Origin: an uncultured Lentisphaeria bacterium
GTDB lineage: Bacteria > Verrucomicrobiota > Lentisphaeria > Victivallales > Victivallaceae
Assembly (NCBI GenBank): GCA_903863035.1
Contig: CAIPAT010000106.1
Span: 1 to 43,796, forward strand
Length of the DNA stretch: 43,796 bases
Reading direction: 5' to 3'
In this document: one piece after another, positions 7,433 to 15,826 of the stretch
Position numbering within the stretch: the first letter of the stretch is position 1
Layout: every line of letters begins with the position of its first letter
Made by a program: the position numbers and the translations under genes
Notes under the pieces: generated by a model
Databases searched by the model: none
What the model saw: only the letters and a program-made list of their open reading frames with translations
What the model was told of the DNA's origin: nothing

Positions 7433-9445
7433 TTACACACTCCGGATAAAATAGCTTTTCTCGACGTTGTTCAAAATTCCGCCCAATTTCTTGCAATCAT
7501 GTTCTTTAAGGAAGTTTACGCATTTAACCAGTTTGAATTTATTCGACCGTTTGAACATGGTCACAAGCACAGCAAGATCTGCCGCCTGACAAATTGTCGC
7601 AAACAATTGTTCATTTTTGTTAAATTCAAAAAGTTCCCAGAAAATGTAGTCGTAATGTCCGTTAAATTTAGCGATAAATTTATCAATCATTGCTTTGTCA
7701 GCAGGGGCGATATATGTATAATCGTCCATCACAAAATAGAGCCGATGAGCATTTTCCAGCGGCATGTTCGGATTGATTACTTCATCTTTATAGATATAGT
7801 CGTTCACTGCGAATTTAGTCATATTCCGTGACAGTTCATTAACTGTAGAAATATAAAGTATCTTTTTATCCTGAGGACCGAACAGGTCGATACATTTCTT
7901 GATAAAGAATGTCTTGCCGGATTTGGACTCCACATCGCCGAAAGTGATTAATGTCACATCAGACGGCTTATCGGCATATTCCGCAATTCTTTTATAAACA
8001 ACCTGTATCGCGGAATAAAAAGATTGCAGCGTAACCTGATTAATCATCGGCAGACTGCCCAGCATCTTTATTTTCAGCACATTTTCGATATCAAATCTGG
8101 ATTTCACTGAAAAATCCATCAGTTCCATTATTAATAATCCGCCGAGGGCCAGCAGAAAACCGGCAAGCGAACCGACGAAAATGATGAATCTCCGTTTTTT
8201 TACCGAAGGCGAAGACGGCGGTTCCGCACGTTCCAGAATTGTAATGTCACTGACATTGGTATTGAGTGCGAATTTCATCATCGAAACCGTGCCGTCTATC
8301 TTCTTCAGTAAATCACGGTTTAAATCCAGCTGGCGTTTGATCTCCAAAAAGTCACTTTCCATTCTGGAAAGCTGGGTCAATTCACCTTTCAACTTATTGA
8401 TTGTAACCTCCAGCTGACCTATGTTCTGGGTTACGCCTTTCAATTCGGCCTGCGCTTTGAATTGCTGCTCCTGGATGGCCTGACGAACGATATTGCCGCC
8501 GTAAGTAACCGTGCTTGGAGTGCGTTTTTCTTCTTTAACCTTGCCGAGTTTATCTTTCAGGTATTCAATTTCAGCCATCTGTTTCTGAACTTTCGGGTTA
8601 TCATCCGTATAGCGCTGGCGCAGTTTATAAAGAACGCCCTGCATTACTTCTATTTCAGAATTGTCGGTGGATGTTACAGTATAGTTAAGCTGTACGTCCT
8701 CTTTCATATCTTTAATATTATTATCAAGATTGCCGATACTGGTCCGCAATGCAGATTCCAGCATTTTAGCCTTGACCAGATTCAGTTCAAGTTCATTCAT
8801 CAGCTTAAACTTGCCTTCGGTTTCAGTAGTGATCGAAATGACATTGAACCGCTTCAGGTATTCCTCCTGCTGAGCTTCAAGCGCTTTGATCTTCTGCGAC
8901 AGATTGATTTTGCTTTCAGTGTAATATTTATAAATTTTATGTACGGAAGTATTTTGATTTTCCACATAATCTTCTATGAAAACGTCAGCAAGCATATTGG
9001 CAATAGCCGCAGCTTCGCGCGGGGTGTCGGAACTGGCAACAATGTTTATGATATTTTCATTGTCCTCCTGTGTTTCTACGGCAGTTTGAGCATAAAGAGA
9101 AGCAAGCGACGTTCTCAGCTTCAACCTCGTGATCACTTCCCGCATATTTTTGCGGATACGTATCATTTCAGTAATCACTTTAGTTTCGACCGGCTTGTAA
9201 AGGTTCGGCATATCGCTTTGCAGACGCTCAATGTTGGTATGCCTGAATAATAAACATCTGGCAGTCCAACTTTTCTGCTGAAAGACTGCGACATAACTGA
9301 ATGTAAGAAATCCGGTAATCAGGGGTATAATCAAGAGGAGATAAAATCGTTTCCAGACAGCAAGCATCAATATTTGCAAGTCATACTTGAAAAGGTTGGT
9401 ATCAATTCCGCCAAGTACCGGTTCGCTGTCGTCACGTATTTCCAT
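7433..9445 (-). CDS. Polysaccharide co-polymerase (Wzz/Wzc-like) with degenerate BY-kinase domain
   Basis: Inner-membrane regulator of chain length that contacts the Wza-like exporter. 670 aa: first membrane helix about 34-54 (FYLLLIIPLITGFLTFSYVAV), a Wzz domain, long coiled coils about 175-400, second membrane helix about 425-447 after the PxxP-like PSSPSVKKRR, and a cytoplasmic ATPase-like domain about 470-650. That last domain aligns with bacterial tyrosine kinases but is degraded. Walker A is DVESKSGKT with no leading Gly/Ala. The Walker A' Asp is missing (ILYISTVNEL). Walker B is YDYIFWELFEF instead of a D-x-P form. There is no C-terminal tyrosine cluster. Phosphorylation by this copy is therefore doubtful. 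It is followed 28 bases later by the exporter gene. Confidence 0.85.
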   Translation of the reverse strand: MEIRDDSEPVLGGIDTNLFKYDLQILMLAVWKRFYLLLIIPLITGFLTFSYVAVFQQKSWTARCLLFRHTNIERLQSDMPNLYKPVETKVITEMIRIRKNMREVITRLKLRTSLASLYAQTAVETQEDNENIINIVASSDTPREAAAIANMLADVFIEDYVENQNTSVHKIYKYYTESKINLSQKIKALEAQQEEYLKRFNVISITTETEGKFKLMNELELNLVKAKMLESALRTSIGNLDNNIKDMKEDVQLNYTVTSTDNSEIEVMQGVLYKLRQRYTDDNPKVQKQMAEIEYLKDKLGKVKEEKRTPSTVTYGGNIVRQAIQEQQFKAQAELKGVTQNIGQLEVTINKLKGELTQLSRMESDFLEIKRQLDLNRDLLKKIDGTVSMMKFALNTNVSDITILERAEPPSSPSVKKRRFIIFVGSLAGFLLALGGLLIMELMDFSVKSRFDIENVLKIKMLGSLPMINQVTLQSFYSAIQVVYKRIAEYADKPSDVTLITFGDVESKSGKTFFIKKCIDLFGPQDKKILYISTVNELSRNMTKFAVNDYIYKDEVINPNMPLENAHRLYFVMDDYTYIAPADKAMIDKFIAKFNGHYDYIFWELFEFNKNEQLFATICQAADLAVLVTMFKRSNKFKLVKCVNFLKEHDCKKLGGILNNVEKSYFIRSV

Positions 9446-9462
9446 AGACCCTCATATATTGG

Positions 9463-10602
9463 CTAATTAAATCTATTCCATAACTTGAGATAACTTTTCA
9501 GAATTTCATCTCCTGAACTGGAGATTGAAATTCCCGGCAATAGTAAAATATAATCGCGAATCGCCTCATTATCAAATAATATTGCAGGTAAAACGATAAA
9601 AAGTCGGGTTCTGGGATATTTAAAGAATAAATCCATGTTAAATTTAGCCGGGCCTACTTCCAGCATATTGATAATAAAGTTTTTAAGCATTTGTTGCGGG
9701 GTCTCATTTTTGGCGAACGGCGAGTGCAGGTAAAAAGCCCTTTGAATTTGCGATAAATTCATTTCCTGTGCACCAAGGCAGACGTTAAATACATAAAGAT
9801 AAAACCTGACAAAGAACTCCCTGGCTTCATTCCACATTGCCGACAGTTCCTCTTTATCCGGCATGACCGGCTTCAGCTTGAATTCGATGGAGGCTTTGTA
9901 CCACGGATAAAAATCGGAAATTTCTTGAATATCCTTATACGTGTCAAATAATTCAGATCTCCGCTTATATGAGTAAGAATAGGTATGATTCACCGCCAGA
10001 TATGAATCGCCGCATGCCATCACGGCCTTCCAGATATTACGGGCAATAAAATCAACATCCTCTCCATCCAATTGACTTTTTCCCATGCGCTGTCTGGCAA
10101 GCAGCAGACCGGTTCCCCGGTTCAGCATAAGCTTGGCAAGTTCTTCATGCGGCATATAATTTAAATCAAAAGCGGGCAACTGGTCAAGAATGTTTTCCGG
10201 CCCATAAACAATAACATGACCGTGTTTCAGTTCCTGCCACATCATTGTAAATTCAGATGATTGCAATTCAGACATATTTTTTGCCGGGCTGAAATCTACG
10301 TCAATTCCCGCAGTCACGGACAATTCAGGCGACAAATTCCGCAAAGCCAGATTGATTCGCCGTTGCTGCAATCTGCTGATATCGCTGGTAATAACAAAGA
10401 AATCAAAATCATTGTAAAGGGACATTTCACCATTACTTTTCAGCAATACGCCCCCCTCCCCCCGACCATATCCGCCACCCAGAACTAACGACGCCAGATA
10501 TTTCCGGCCGACAGTATCAATAACTCTTCCAGCAATAATTTTCAGAAGAGCATCAATCTTCCGGTCAAACGCATCGTTACCGTAAATAGTATATTTACTC
10601 AT
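9463..10602 (-). CDS. Nucleotidyltransferase-fold protein of unknown substrate
   Basis: 379 aa, cytoplasmic, with an intact polymerase-beta-type nucleotidyltransferase core: glycine-rich GGGYGRGEGG at about 42-51, the D-x-D pair in NDFDFFV (65 and 67), and a third carboxylate in GIDVDFSP (101/103). All three metal ligands are present, so it should be active. The rest (about 130-379) is helical and matches nothing I recognise. Its ATG overlaps the stop of the uridine-kinase-like gene by 4 bases (ATGA), so the two are probably translationally coupled and made in fixed ratio. Position between sugar-activation and export genes suggests transfer of a nucleotide to a sugar phosphate, polyol phosphate or a protein. 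This is inference; a regulatory nucleotidylation role is equally possible. Confidence 0.65.
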   Translation of the reverse strand: MSKYTIYGNDAFDRKIDALLKIIAGRVIDTVGRKYLASLVLGGGYGRGEGGVLLKSNGEMSLYNDFDFFVITSDISRLQQRRINLALRNLSPELSVTAGIDVDFSPAKNMSELQSSEFTMMWQELKHGHVIVYGPENILDQLPAFDLNYMPHEELAKLMLNRGTGLLLARQRMGKSQLDGEDVDFIARNIWKAVMACGDSYLAVNHTYSYSYKRRSELFDTYKDIQEISDFYPWYKASIEFKLKPVMPDKEELSAMWNEAREFFVRFYLYVFNVCLGAQEMNLSQIQRAFYLHSPFAKNETPQQMLKNFIINMLEVGPAKFNMDLFFKYPRTRLFIVLPAILFDNEAIRDYILLLPGISISSSGDEILKSYLKLWNRFN

Positions 10603-11237
10603 AAGTTAAATTTCCCGGATAGAAAATGCATTGCTTTTTTCAGATTGGTGACTTCGTCAAATTTACCGCTGTCAACAATCAAATCGGCATATTTGATACT
10701 GCTGGCGACATACAACTCATGCATTGGACGGACTGTCTCACAATATTGCCGGATGATAAGGTCAACATCCAGGCCTCGCTCCGCCCGGTCCCGCTTTATA
10801 CGTTTAATCAGGCGGATATCCGCCGGCGATTCCAAAAAAATGCTGGCGGCAGCCATCTTTCGCAATTCTTTATAATATAAGGCAAAAATACCCTCGACAA
10901 TTATAAACGTTGCCGGATTGACATCAGTTCCAGGATAACTGATTGAATGCGTTTTGAAATCATAGTGCTGACGCTTGACGTGTTTACCTGCCAGAAGGGT
11001 CTGCATGTGCGTAAAAAGCAAGTTCGAATCGATGGCTTCCGGCGAGTCGAAATTATAATCATTCAGCAATACAGAGTCTCTATCGGCAAGGTCCTTGTAG
11101 TAATCATCAATTGATATTCTCTCAACAAACGTAGATGGCGACAATTCCCGGAAAATATTTTTGGCAAGCGTGGACTTGCCGGAACATGATCCGCCGCCGA
11201 CAAGGATAATTTTAGGTTCAGTTTTCTGATTATTCAT
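10599..11237 (-). CDS. Uridine kinase-like P-loop kinase
   Basis: 212 aa of the phosphoribulokinase/uridine kinase family. Walker A is GGGSCSGKST (about 14-23). DDYYKD carries the acceptor-site Asp. HYDFKTH and VEGIFALYY match the family nucleoside pocket and Walker B region. The lid region RIKRDRAERGLDVDLIIRQY and VRPMHELYV are typical of Udk. It should phosphorylate a nucleoside or related alcohol with ATP/GTP. Presence in an EPS operon, overlapped by 8 bases with the gene before it and 4 with the nucleotidyltransferase after it, suggests a dedicated role in precursor supply rather than general pyrimidine salvage. Substrate change cannot be judged by eye. Confidence 0.8.
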   Translation of the reverse strand: MNNQKTEPKIILVGGGSCSGKSTLAKNIFRELSPSTFVERISIDDYYKDLADRDSVLLNDYNFDSPEAIDSNLLFTHMQTLLAGKHVKRQHYDFKTHSISYPGTDVNPATFIIVEGIFALYYKELRKMAAASIFLESPADIRLIKRIKRDRAERGLDVDLIIRQYCETVRPMHELYVASSIKYADLIVDSGKFDEVTNLKKAMHFLSGKFNL

Positions 11238-12633
11238 TTATTTCCCGGAAAAGCCTTTGTACTAAAGTAGTTGCAATTATACTTAAATCAAACCGGAGAC
11301 TGCGGTGAAATGAGTAATAAAGTTCATCGATTCTGGATTGAAATTCGTCGTTTTCATGGCCAATAGTTTCAGAATAATAAAACGCAGCCGGATGATACGA
11401 AGGCAATTCGTTAACCAGTGTAACATTTTCATCTGTCGCCAAAATCGGTTTGTTGCCGGCCAGAAAAATTCTACCCATAAAAGCCAGATAAATCAGATGA
11501 AACTTGTCCAGCGAAAATTTGAAGAACAATTTATTAACGATTCCTTTTGAACATTTTTTATAGTCGGCAAAATCAATTTTATTGCTTCCGGTCTTATCCG
11601 CCCAGTAGTTATTCTCCATGTGCGGAGCAGAAATGAACGGCCTCAGGATAATGAAGACAGGCAGTTGCATCAGCATCAGACAGAAAGCCGTAATGCAATG
11701 AACGGTCGTGACAAAGTAGTACCTGAAAATTTTCGAATCTATTTCAGAAATAAGAAAATTATCGACGATGTCCAGTACTTCGCCGGATAACGGATCTATA
11801 ACCCGGCGTTTGTAAATGATCTTATTGCTGATTTCCAGAGATGACCCGATGTAAGAATCGCCATAGACCACCGAATTATTAACCGCCGTATTAGCATCAA
11901 TCAGAGTATTGTCGCCAATGATTGCGGCAGGGCCGATCCGGGAAAGGTTTTTCAACTGGATATTATTGCCGATGATCACAGGTTTGCTGATTTCACATTC
12001 TTTCATGATTTCAACATTCTGCCCGATAAAAACACCTTCTTCATTATTGTAACTGGACATGATATATTTATCAGATTCGCCGTTGACCAGTTTCATGTTA
12101 ATTTCGAAGAGTCTGCCAATCGAATTAATCAGCAAAAAACCTAACATCGTTCCGGTATATTTTTGAAAATAAACTGTTTGCGCCGGAACGTGAACTGTCT
12201 TGTTTCTCAAATAAATCAATCCGCTGCGGTCTTCATCAACCAGTTCCAAATCAGCATCTTCCTGGAAAAAATCATATTCTTGCCGGTTCTTGTCATAACT
12301 GATGAAAACTAAACCGTTAATGACCAGCAAATCATCCCCTGAAAAAAGCAGACGGTTACGCTCGACAATGCTTGTAAGCTGTTCATTTTCGCGTGAACTG
12401 CCATAGGTAATCTTCAAGTTCCACTGAGCACCGTCTTGAAAATATTTTTCTATCGATGGTTCGGCATCTTCCATAACAATGCGCACATCACTTATTCCGA
12501 TAATCGAGCAGAATTCGATGTAATATTCCAGTATCGGCTTGTTCGCCACTCTAACCATATATGACGGAATGTCGTAAAAATACTTCTTTGTCCAGCCTGT
12601 CTGATTTTTTCTGCAATTAATAAGGCATTTCAT
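11230..12633 (-). CDS. Fusion: degenerate sugar nucleotidyltransferase, left-handed beta-helix, sugar-transferase-like tail
   Basis: The open frame extends to 12777, but its first 48 codons overlap the sugar transferase in another frame. ATG 12633 gives a sensible 467-aa protein. Residues about 1-165 resemble NTP_transferase (VANKPILEYYIEFCSIIGISDV), but the catalytic GxGTRxxP loop is replaced by INCRKNQTGWTKK, so catalysis is unlikely. Residues about 198-275 are hexapeptide repeats of a left-handed beta-helix (VIIGNN, AIIGDN, VVYGDSYIG). One membrane helix at about 305-330 follows. The tail (about 375-467) looks like the C-terminal half of Bac_transf proteins, with LAFMGRIFLAGNKP in place of the usual RG.MSLVGPRP and DELYYSFHRSLRFDL near the end. 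Possible roles are scaffold, regulator or altered transferase. It lies 16 bases after the canonical sugar transferase. Confidence 0.65.
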   Translation of the reverse strand: MKCLINCRKNQTGWTKKYFYDIPSYMVRVANKPILEYYIEFCSIIGISDVRIVMEDAEPSIEKYFQDGAQWNLKITYGSSRENEQLTSIVERNRLLFSGDDLLVINGLVFISYDKNRQEYDFFQEDADLELVDEDRSGLIYLRNKTVHVPAQTVYFQKYTGTMLGFLLINSIGRLFEINMKLVNGESDKYIMSSYNNEEGVFIGQNVEIMKECEISKPVIIGNNIQLKNLSRIGPAAIIGDNTLIDANTAVNNSVVYGDSYIGSSLEISNKIIYKRRVIDPLSGEVLDIVDNFLISEIDSKIFRYYFVTTVHCITAFCLMLMQLPVFIILRPFISAPHMENNYWADKTGSNKIDFADYKKCSKGIVNKLFFKFSLDKFHLIYLAFMGRIFLAGNKPILATDENVTLVNELPSYHPAAFYYSETIGHENDEFQSRIDELYYSFHRSLRFDLSIIATTLVQRLFREINE

Positions 12634-12649
12634 AATAAACCCCGTGCAC

Positions 12650-13372
12650 TCAGTAAGCGCCTTTCCCTGTAAATACCGCTGGAATCGTCTTAAGCAGAAT
12701 CCCGATATCTTTCCAGAAACTTCTGCTTTTGATGTATTCCTTATCCAATTCCACCTGCTGTTTAAACGGAATATCACTGCGTCCGGAGACCTGCCATATG
12801 CAGGTAATTCCAGGAGTTACATGAAGCCTTTTCCGTTCATCCAGGGTGTAGAGGGCAACTTCCTTAGGTAGCGGCGGACGCGGCCCGACCAGACTCATAT
12901 CGCCGATCAGAACATTGAAAAGCTGCGGCAATTCATCAATACTGAATTTCCGGATGAAACGTCCGACTGAGGTTACCCGCGGGTCCTCCTTCATCTTGAA
13001 AATTACTCCGTCCTTGGATTCATTCAGCTGCGAGCGCTCCTCCTCCGACAGCCAGACCCCCACCTTCATTGATCTGAATTTGAAGAAGTCAAAATGCCGT
13101 CCATTTTTGCCAACACGAACCTGCTTGAAAATTACAGGACCGGCGGAATTCAGTTTGATTGCTATCGCCGTGATAATAAATACCGGAGAAAGTAAAATCA
13201 GCATCCCGACCGCGAAAATGATGTCCATCGACCGTTTGATAATGTATGTCATCTTTACGGTGACTTCCCACAAAGCAACTTTAAATTTGATGTAAGAACG
13301 GAATTTGGACCGCCCGCGGTCAATCAGGAGGTCCATCAATTCTTTACTGACAGAATGCTTCAGTTCATCCAT
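12650..13372 (-). CDS. Undecaprenyl-phosphate sugar phosphotransferase (Bac_transf)
   Basis: Initiates EPS synthesis by moving a sugar-1-phosphate from a nucleotide sugar to undecaprenyl phosphate at the inner membrane. 240 aa: an N-terminal basic segment, a membrane hairpin about 50-72 (FAVGMLILLSPVFIITAIAI), then the catalytic core with KFRSMKVG, the Asp-Glu pair in SIDELPQL, NVLIGDMSLVGPRP, PGITCIWQVSGR and the terminal DKEYIKSRSFWKDIGILLKT. All family landmarks are intact. This is the short WcaJ/WbaP C-terminal form without the extra N-terminal membrane domain. Its ATG overlaps the preceding stop (TAATG), so it is coupled to the WecG-like gene. The sugar donated cannot be read from the sequence. 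Confidence 0.93.
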   Translation of the reverse strand: MDELKHSVSKELMDLLIDRGRSKFRSYIKFKVALWEVTVKMTYIIKRSMDIIFAVGMLILLSPVFIITAIAIKLNSAGPVIFKQVRVGKNGRHFDFFKFRSMKVGVWLSEEERSQLNESKDGVIFKMKEDPRVTSVGRFIRKFSIDELPQLFNVLIGDMSLVGPRPPLPKEVALYTLDERKRLHVTPGITCIWQVSGRSDIPFKQQVELDKEYIKSRSFWKDIGILLKTIPAVFTGKGAY

Positions 13373-14703
13373 TATTCTTTTTTGTCCTTACGTGACTTCC
13401 AGCGCAAAACACGGAAAATAAACACCGGATTCCCAATAAAATATCTCCTAAACATCCGCTTCGGCTCCATCAAAAACCGAAAAAACCACTCCACGCCAAT
13501 TTCGCGCATCCACGTTGGAGCTCGTTTGATATTGCCGGAGTAGAAATCAAAAAGACCGCCGACTCCCATAGCAATCCGACAGTTAATTCTATCGAAATTG
13601 TCTTCAATCCATTTTTCCTGAACCGGAACTCCGAATGCAACCAGTAAAATATCGGGATTCTGCTCGTTAATCTTCGCCAGCACTGACGCGCTATCCTTTT
13701 CCCGATCAAAAAAACCATGCTGTTCTCCGGCAATTTTAATTCCCGGGTAATCATTTTCCAGTTTAGCTTTCATCTTCGCCGCAATCCCGGGTTTACCGCC
13801 AACCAGATAAAAAGAAAACCCTCGCTGCAATGCCATCTGACACAGAAACGGCAACATATCAGTTCCGTTGATATTTTCCTTTAATGGATTATTTATCATC
13901 TTGCACGCAAGATGCACACCAATCCCGTCAGGGAAAATATAATCCGCTTTGTGCAAAAGTTCAAAGTACCCTTTGTCAGAAAATGTTTTATTAAAACAAT
14001 CAGGATTGACAAAAAATATTTTTCTCCTTTCATTCCGTCCAATATGTTCAGCGATACGCTCAACCGCCTCCATCATGGTCATATTCTGAAATTTAATGCC
14101 GAGCAAATTGATTTCAGCATGATAATCTTTAACCTCTACATGAAAGAAAGCGGCTGGAATCGACTTGATAATCAGCAGAATATCTCCTCGCAAACTATTT
14201 TTGAAATTATATTCCATTTCAATCTCAAGTTTGCTTTTATGCGCGATACGACTGCTGCTGCGCAAAAACCACAGATTGAAAATGCCTGGTTTGACATTGT
14301 ACAGACACGCATCGCCGGGAACCCTGTTCTGCATGTCATATTCTTTTATGCTCAAGCCGGTCAACTGAAGTTTGCCGGATAGAACATAAAAAAGCAGGGC
14401 TGCGTTGCGCCAATAATATTTTTTTAAGTTAAAATATTTGATTCTGACCGGCAAGCCTCTCTGTCCGATGATATCCATAGGAATAAAAATATTGCTGCCG
14501 GCAAATACCTTGCGGAATATCAGAAAAACCAGCAGCGGCAAAGTAATTACGATGCATAGAATCAGAGTAATCAGATATTTTACCAGTCGGCCGGCAAATA
14601 AAGCCGCAGTGCGATAAATCATGAATAAGATCTTTTTTACCGCGGCAGCCGATCCGTGTTCAGAAGAATCCAGAGTCTTTTCAAGACTGTTTATATTACT
14701 CAT
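13372..14703 (-). CDS. WecG/TagA/CpsF glycosyltransferase with degenerate sugar-transferase N-domain
   Basis: About 443 aa from ATG 14703, which follows a purine-rich stretch (AAAAAAGAG) and overlaps the preceding stop by 8 bases; starts at 14715 and 14754 are possible but lie deeper in the upstream gene. The C-terminal domain (about 210-435) is a full WecG/TagA enzyme: FPDGIGVHLAC, NGTDMLPFLC, FYLVGGKPG, ILLVAFGVPVQEKWI, GVGGLFDFYSGNIKRAP and VEWFFRFLMEPKRMFRR. It should add a ManNAc-like sugar as the second residue of the lipid-linked unit. The N-terminal half has a membrane helix and a Bac_transf-like outline (KLQLTGLSIKEY for SLVGPRP, then KPGIFNLWFL...SLRGDILLIIKSIPA) with key acidic residues missing. 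It looks like an inactive partner domain for a membrane complex. Confidence 0.8.
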   Translation of the reverse strand: MSNINSLEKTLDSSEHGSAAAVKKILFMIYRTAALFAGRLVKYLITLILCIVITLPLLVFLIFRKVFAGSNIFIPMDIIGQRGLPVRIKYFNLKKYYWRNAALLFYVLSGKLQLTGLSIKEYDMQNRVPGDACLYNVKPGIFNLWFLRSSSRIAHKSKLEIEMEYNFKNSLRGDILLIIKSIPAAFFHVEVKDYHAEINLLGIKFQNMTMMEAVERIAEHIGRNERRKIFFVNPDCFNKTFSDKGYFELLHKADYIFPDGIGVHLACKMINNPLKENINGTDMLPFLCQMALQRGFSFYLVGGKPGIAAKMKAKLENDYPGIKIAGEQHGFFDREKDSASVLAKINEQNPDILLVAFGVPVQEKWIEDNFDRINCRIAMGVGGLFDFYSGNIKRAPTWMREIGVEWFFRFLMEPKRMFRRYFIGNPVFIFRVLRWKSRKDKKE

Positions 14704-15826
14704 CTCTTTTTTCATATAGCTCGATAACCTTATCAGCGTTTTTTCTCCAATCAAAGTCCTTTATGCGCTGCAATCCAGCCTGAACCATTTTATCGCGCAG
14801 TCCGTCATCACTCAGTATGCTCTCCATACACGCCTTAATCTGATGAATACTAAGCGGGTCAAATTTCAAGGCCGCCTCACCAGCGACTTCCGCCAGCGAC
14901 GAATTATTAGAGCAGACTATAGGAATTCCGCATGCCATCGCTTCCAGCAGCGATAACCCGAACCCTTCAAACAGCGAAGGAAAGACATAAAGTGAAGCGT
15001 TGCGGTAAAGCGACGGAAGCGCAGAATTGTCTATATAGCCGGGAAATTTAATAGATTCACGGCAGAACGACTGCTCTGCGTATTCTTTGACAGGTTCCGA
15101 CCCCTGCCAGAAACTGCCGGCCAGCACCAAATCATATTTATTCCTGATATTATCAGAAAGTTTTTCATAAGCCTTTATAAGATTGAGATGATTTTTCCCG
15201 GGGTGTTCAATCCTGGAAATATAGAGTATATACTTCTTCCCAGTATCGCCTTCCTGATGAAATTGCGGCTCAGTTATGCTTTTAATGTTGTACAATTTAT
15301 GATCATAGCCATTATAAATTACGCTTATTTTACTCGGCGGTATTTTCCAGAATTTGATGAGATCGTCCCTGGTACTGTTGCTCACCGCGATCAACTGATT
15401 TGCCCGCCTGACGCAAAAAGGAAGAATCCGCTTGATATAAAACATCCTGAACAGATCATATTTGCCTGAAATATGATATTGCGAAAGATCATGCACCACG
15501 GCAATGGTATAAAGAGGATAGAACAAAAGTGCCCGTCTGTTGGCGGCCGGCAAAAAAATAAAATCATACTTGCCTCTCATAATCATAAAAGGCAGGACCA
15601 GCAGATGCCAGAACATATTGATCAAAGGTTTGCGCAAGAAATCAGAGGTCTTTATAAAGCGAATATTCGGATTATCTGATGCCGGAAAGCATTTAATGTC
15701 AGATTCCAGCATCACAACATTCACCAGATGTTCACGGGCCAACTCCATGATCATATTGTTCATATAAACGGAAATACCCGACTTCCCGCCGTCATAAGCC
15801 ATACCGCTGATTAAAATTTTATACAT
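14696..15826 (-). CDS. GT4-family glycosyltransferase
   Basis: 376 aa, GT-B fold, cytoplasmic face. The N-terminal acceptor half starts MYKILISGMAYDGGKSGISVYMNN. The donor half carries YISRIEHPGKNHLNLIKAY, LVLAGSFWQG, and the nucleotide-sugar site FPSLFEGFGLSLLEAMACGIPIV with the E-x7-E arrangement (EGFGLSLLE). It adds one sugar to the growing repeat unit. The start codon overlaps the preceding glycosyltransferase by 8 bases. Specificity not predictable. Confidence 0.9.
   Translation of the reverse strand: MYKILISGMAYDGGKSGISVYMNNMIMELAREHLVNVVMLESDIKCFPASDNPNIRFIKTSDFLRKPLINMFWHLLVLPFMIMRGKYDFIFLPAANRRALLFYPLYTIAVVHDLSQYHISGKYDLFRMFYIKRILPFCVRRANQLIAVSNSTRDDLIKFWKIPPSKISVIYNGYDHKLYNIKSITEPQFHQEGDTGKKYILYISRIEHPGKNHLNLIKAYEKLSDNIRNKYDLVLAGSFWQGSEPVKEYAEQSFCRESIKFPGYIDNSALPSLYRNASLYVFPSLFEGFGLSLLEAMACGIPIVCSNNSSLAEVAGEAALKFDPLSIHQIKACMESILSDDGLRDKMVQAGLQRIKDFDWRKNADKVIELYEKRDE

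Noticed and set aside
7274..7831. 185-codon open frame on the plus strand
   Set aside because: Antisense to the exporter start and the co-polymerase end; no motif and no ribosome site.
8462..9250. 262-codon open frame on the plus strand
   Set aside because: Lies entirely antisense to the co-polymerase coiled-coil region, whose domains are clear. Composition is that of a reverse reading of coiled-coil codons.
12634..12777. Longer start for the nucleotidyltransferase/beta-helix fusion
   Set aside because: The extra 48 codons overlap the well-conserved C-terminus of the sugar transferase in another frame and show no family similarity.
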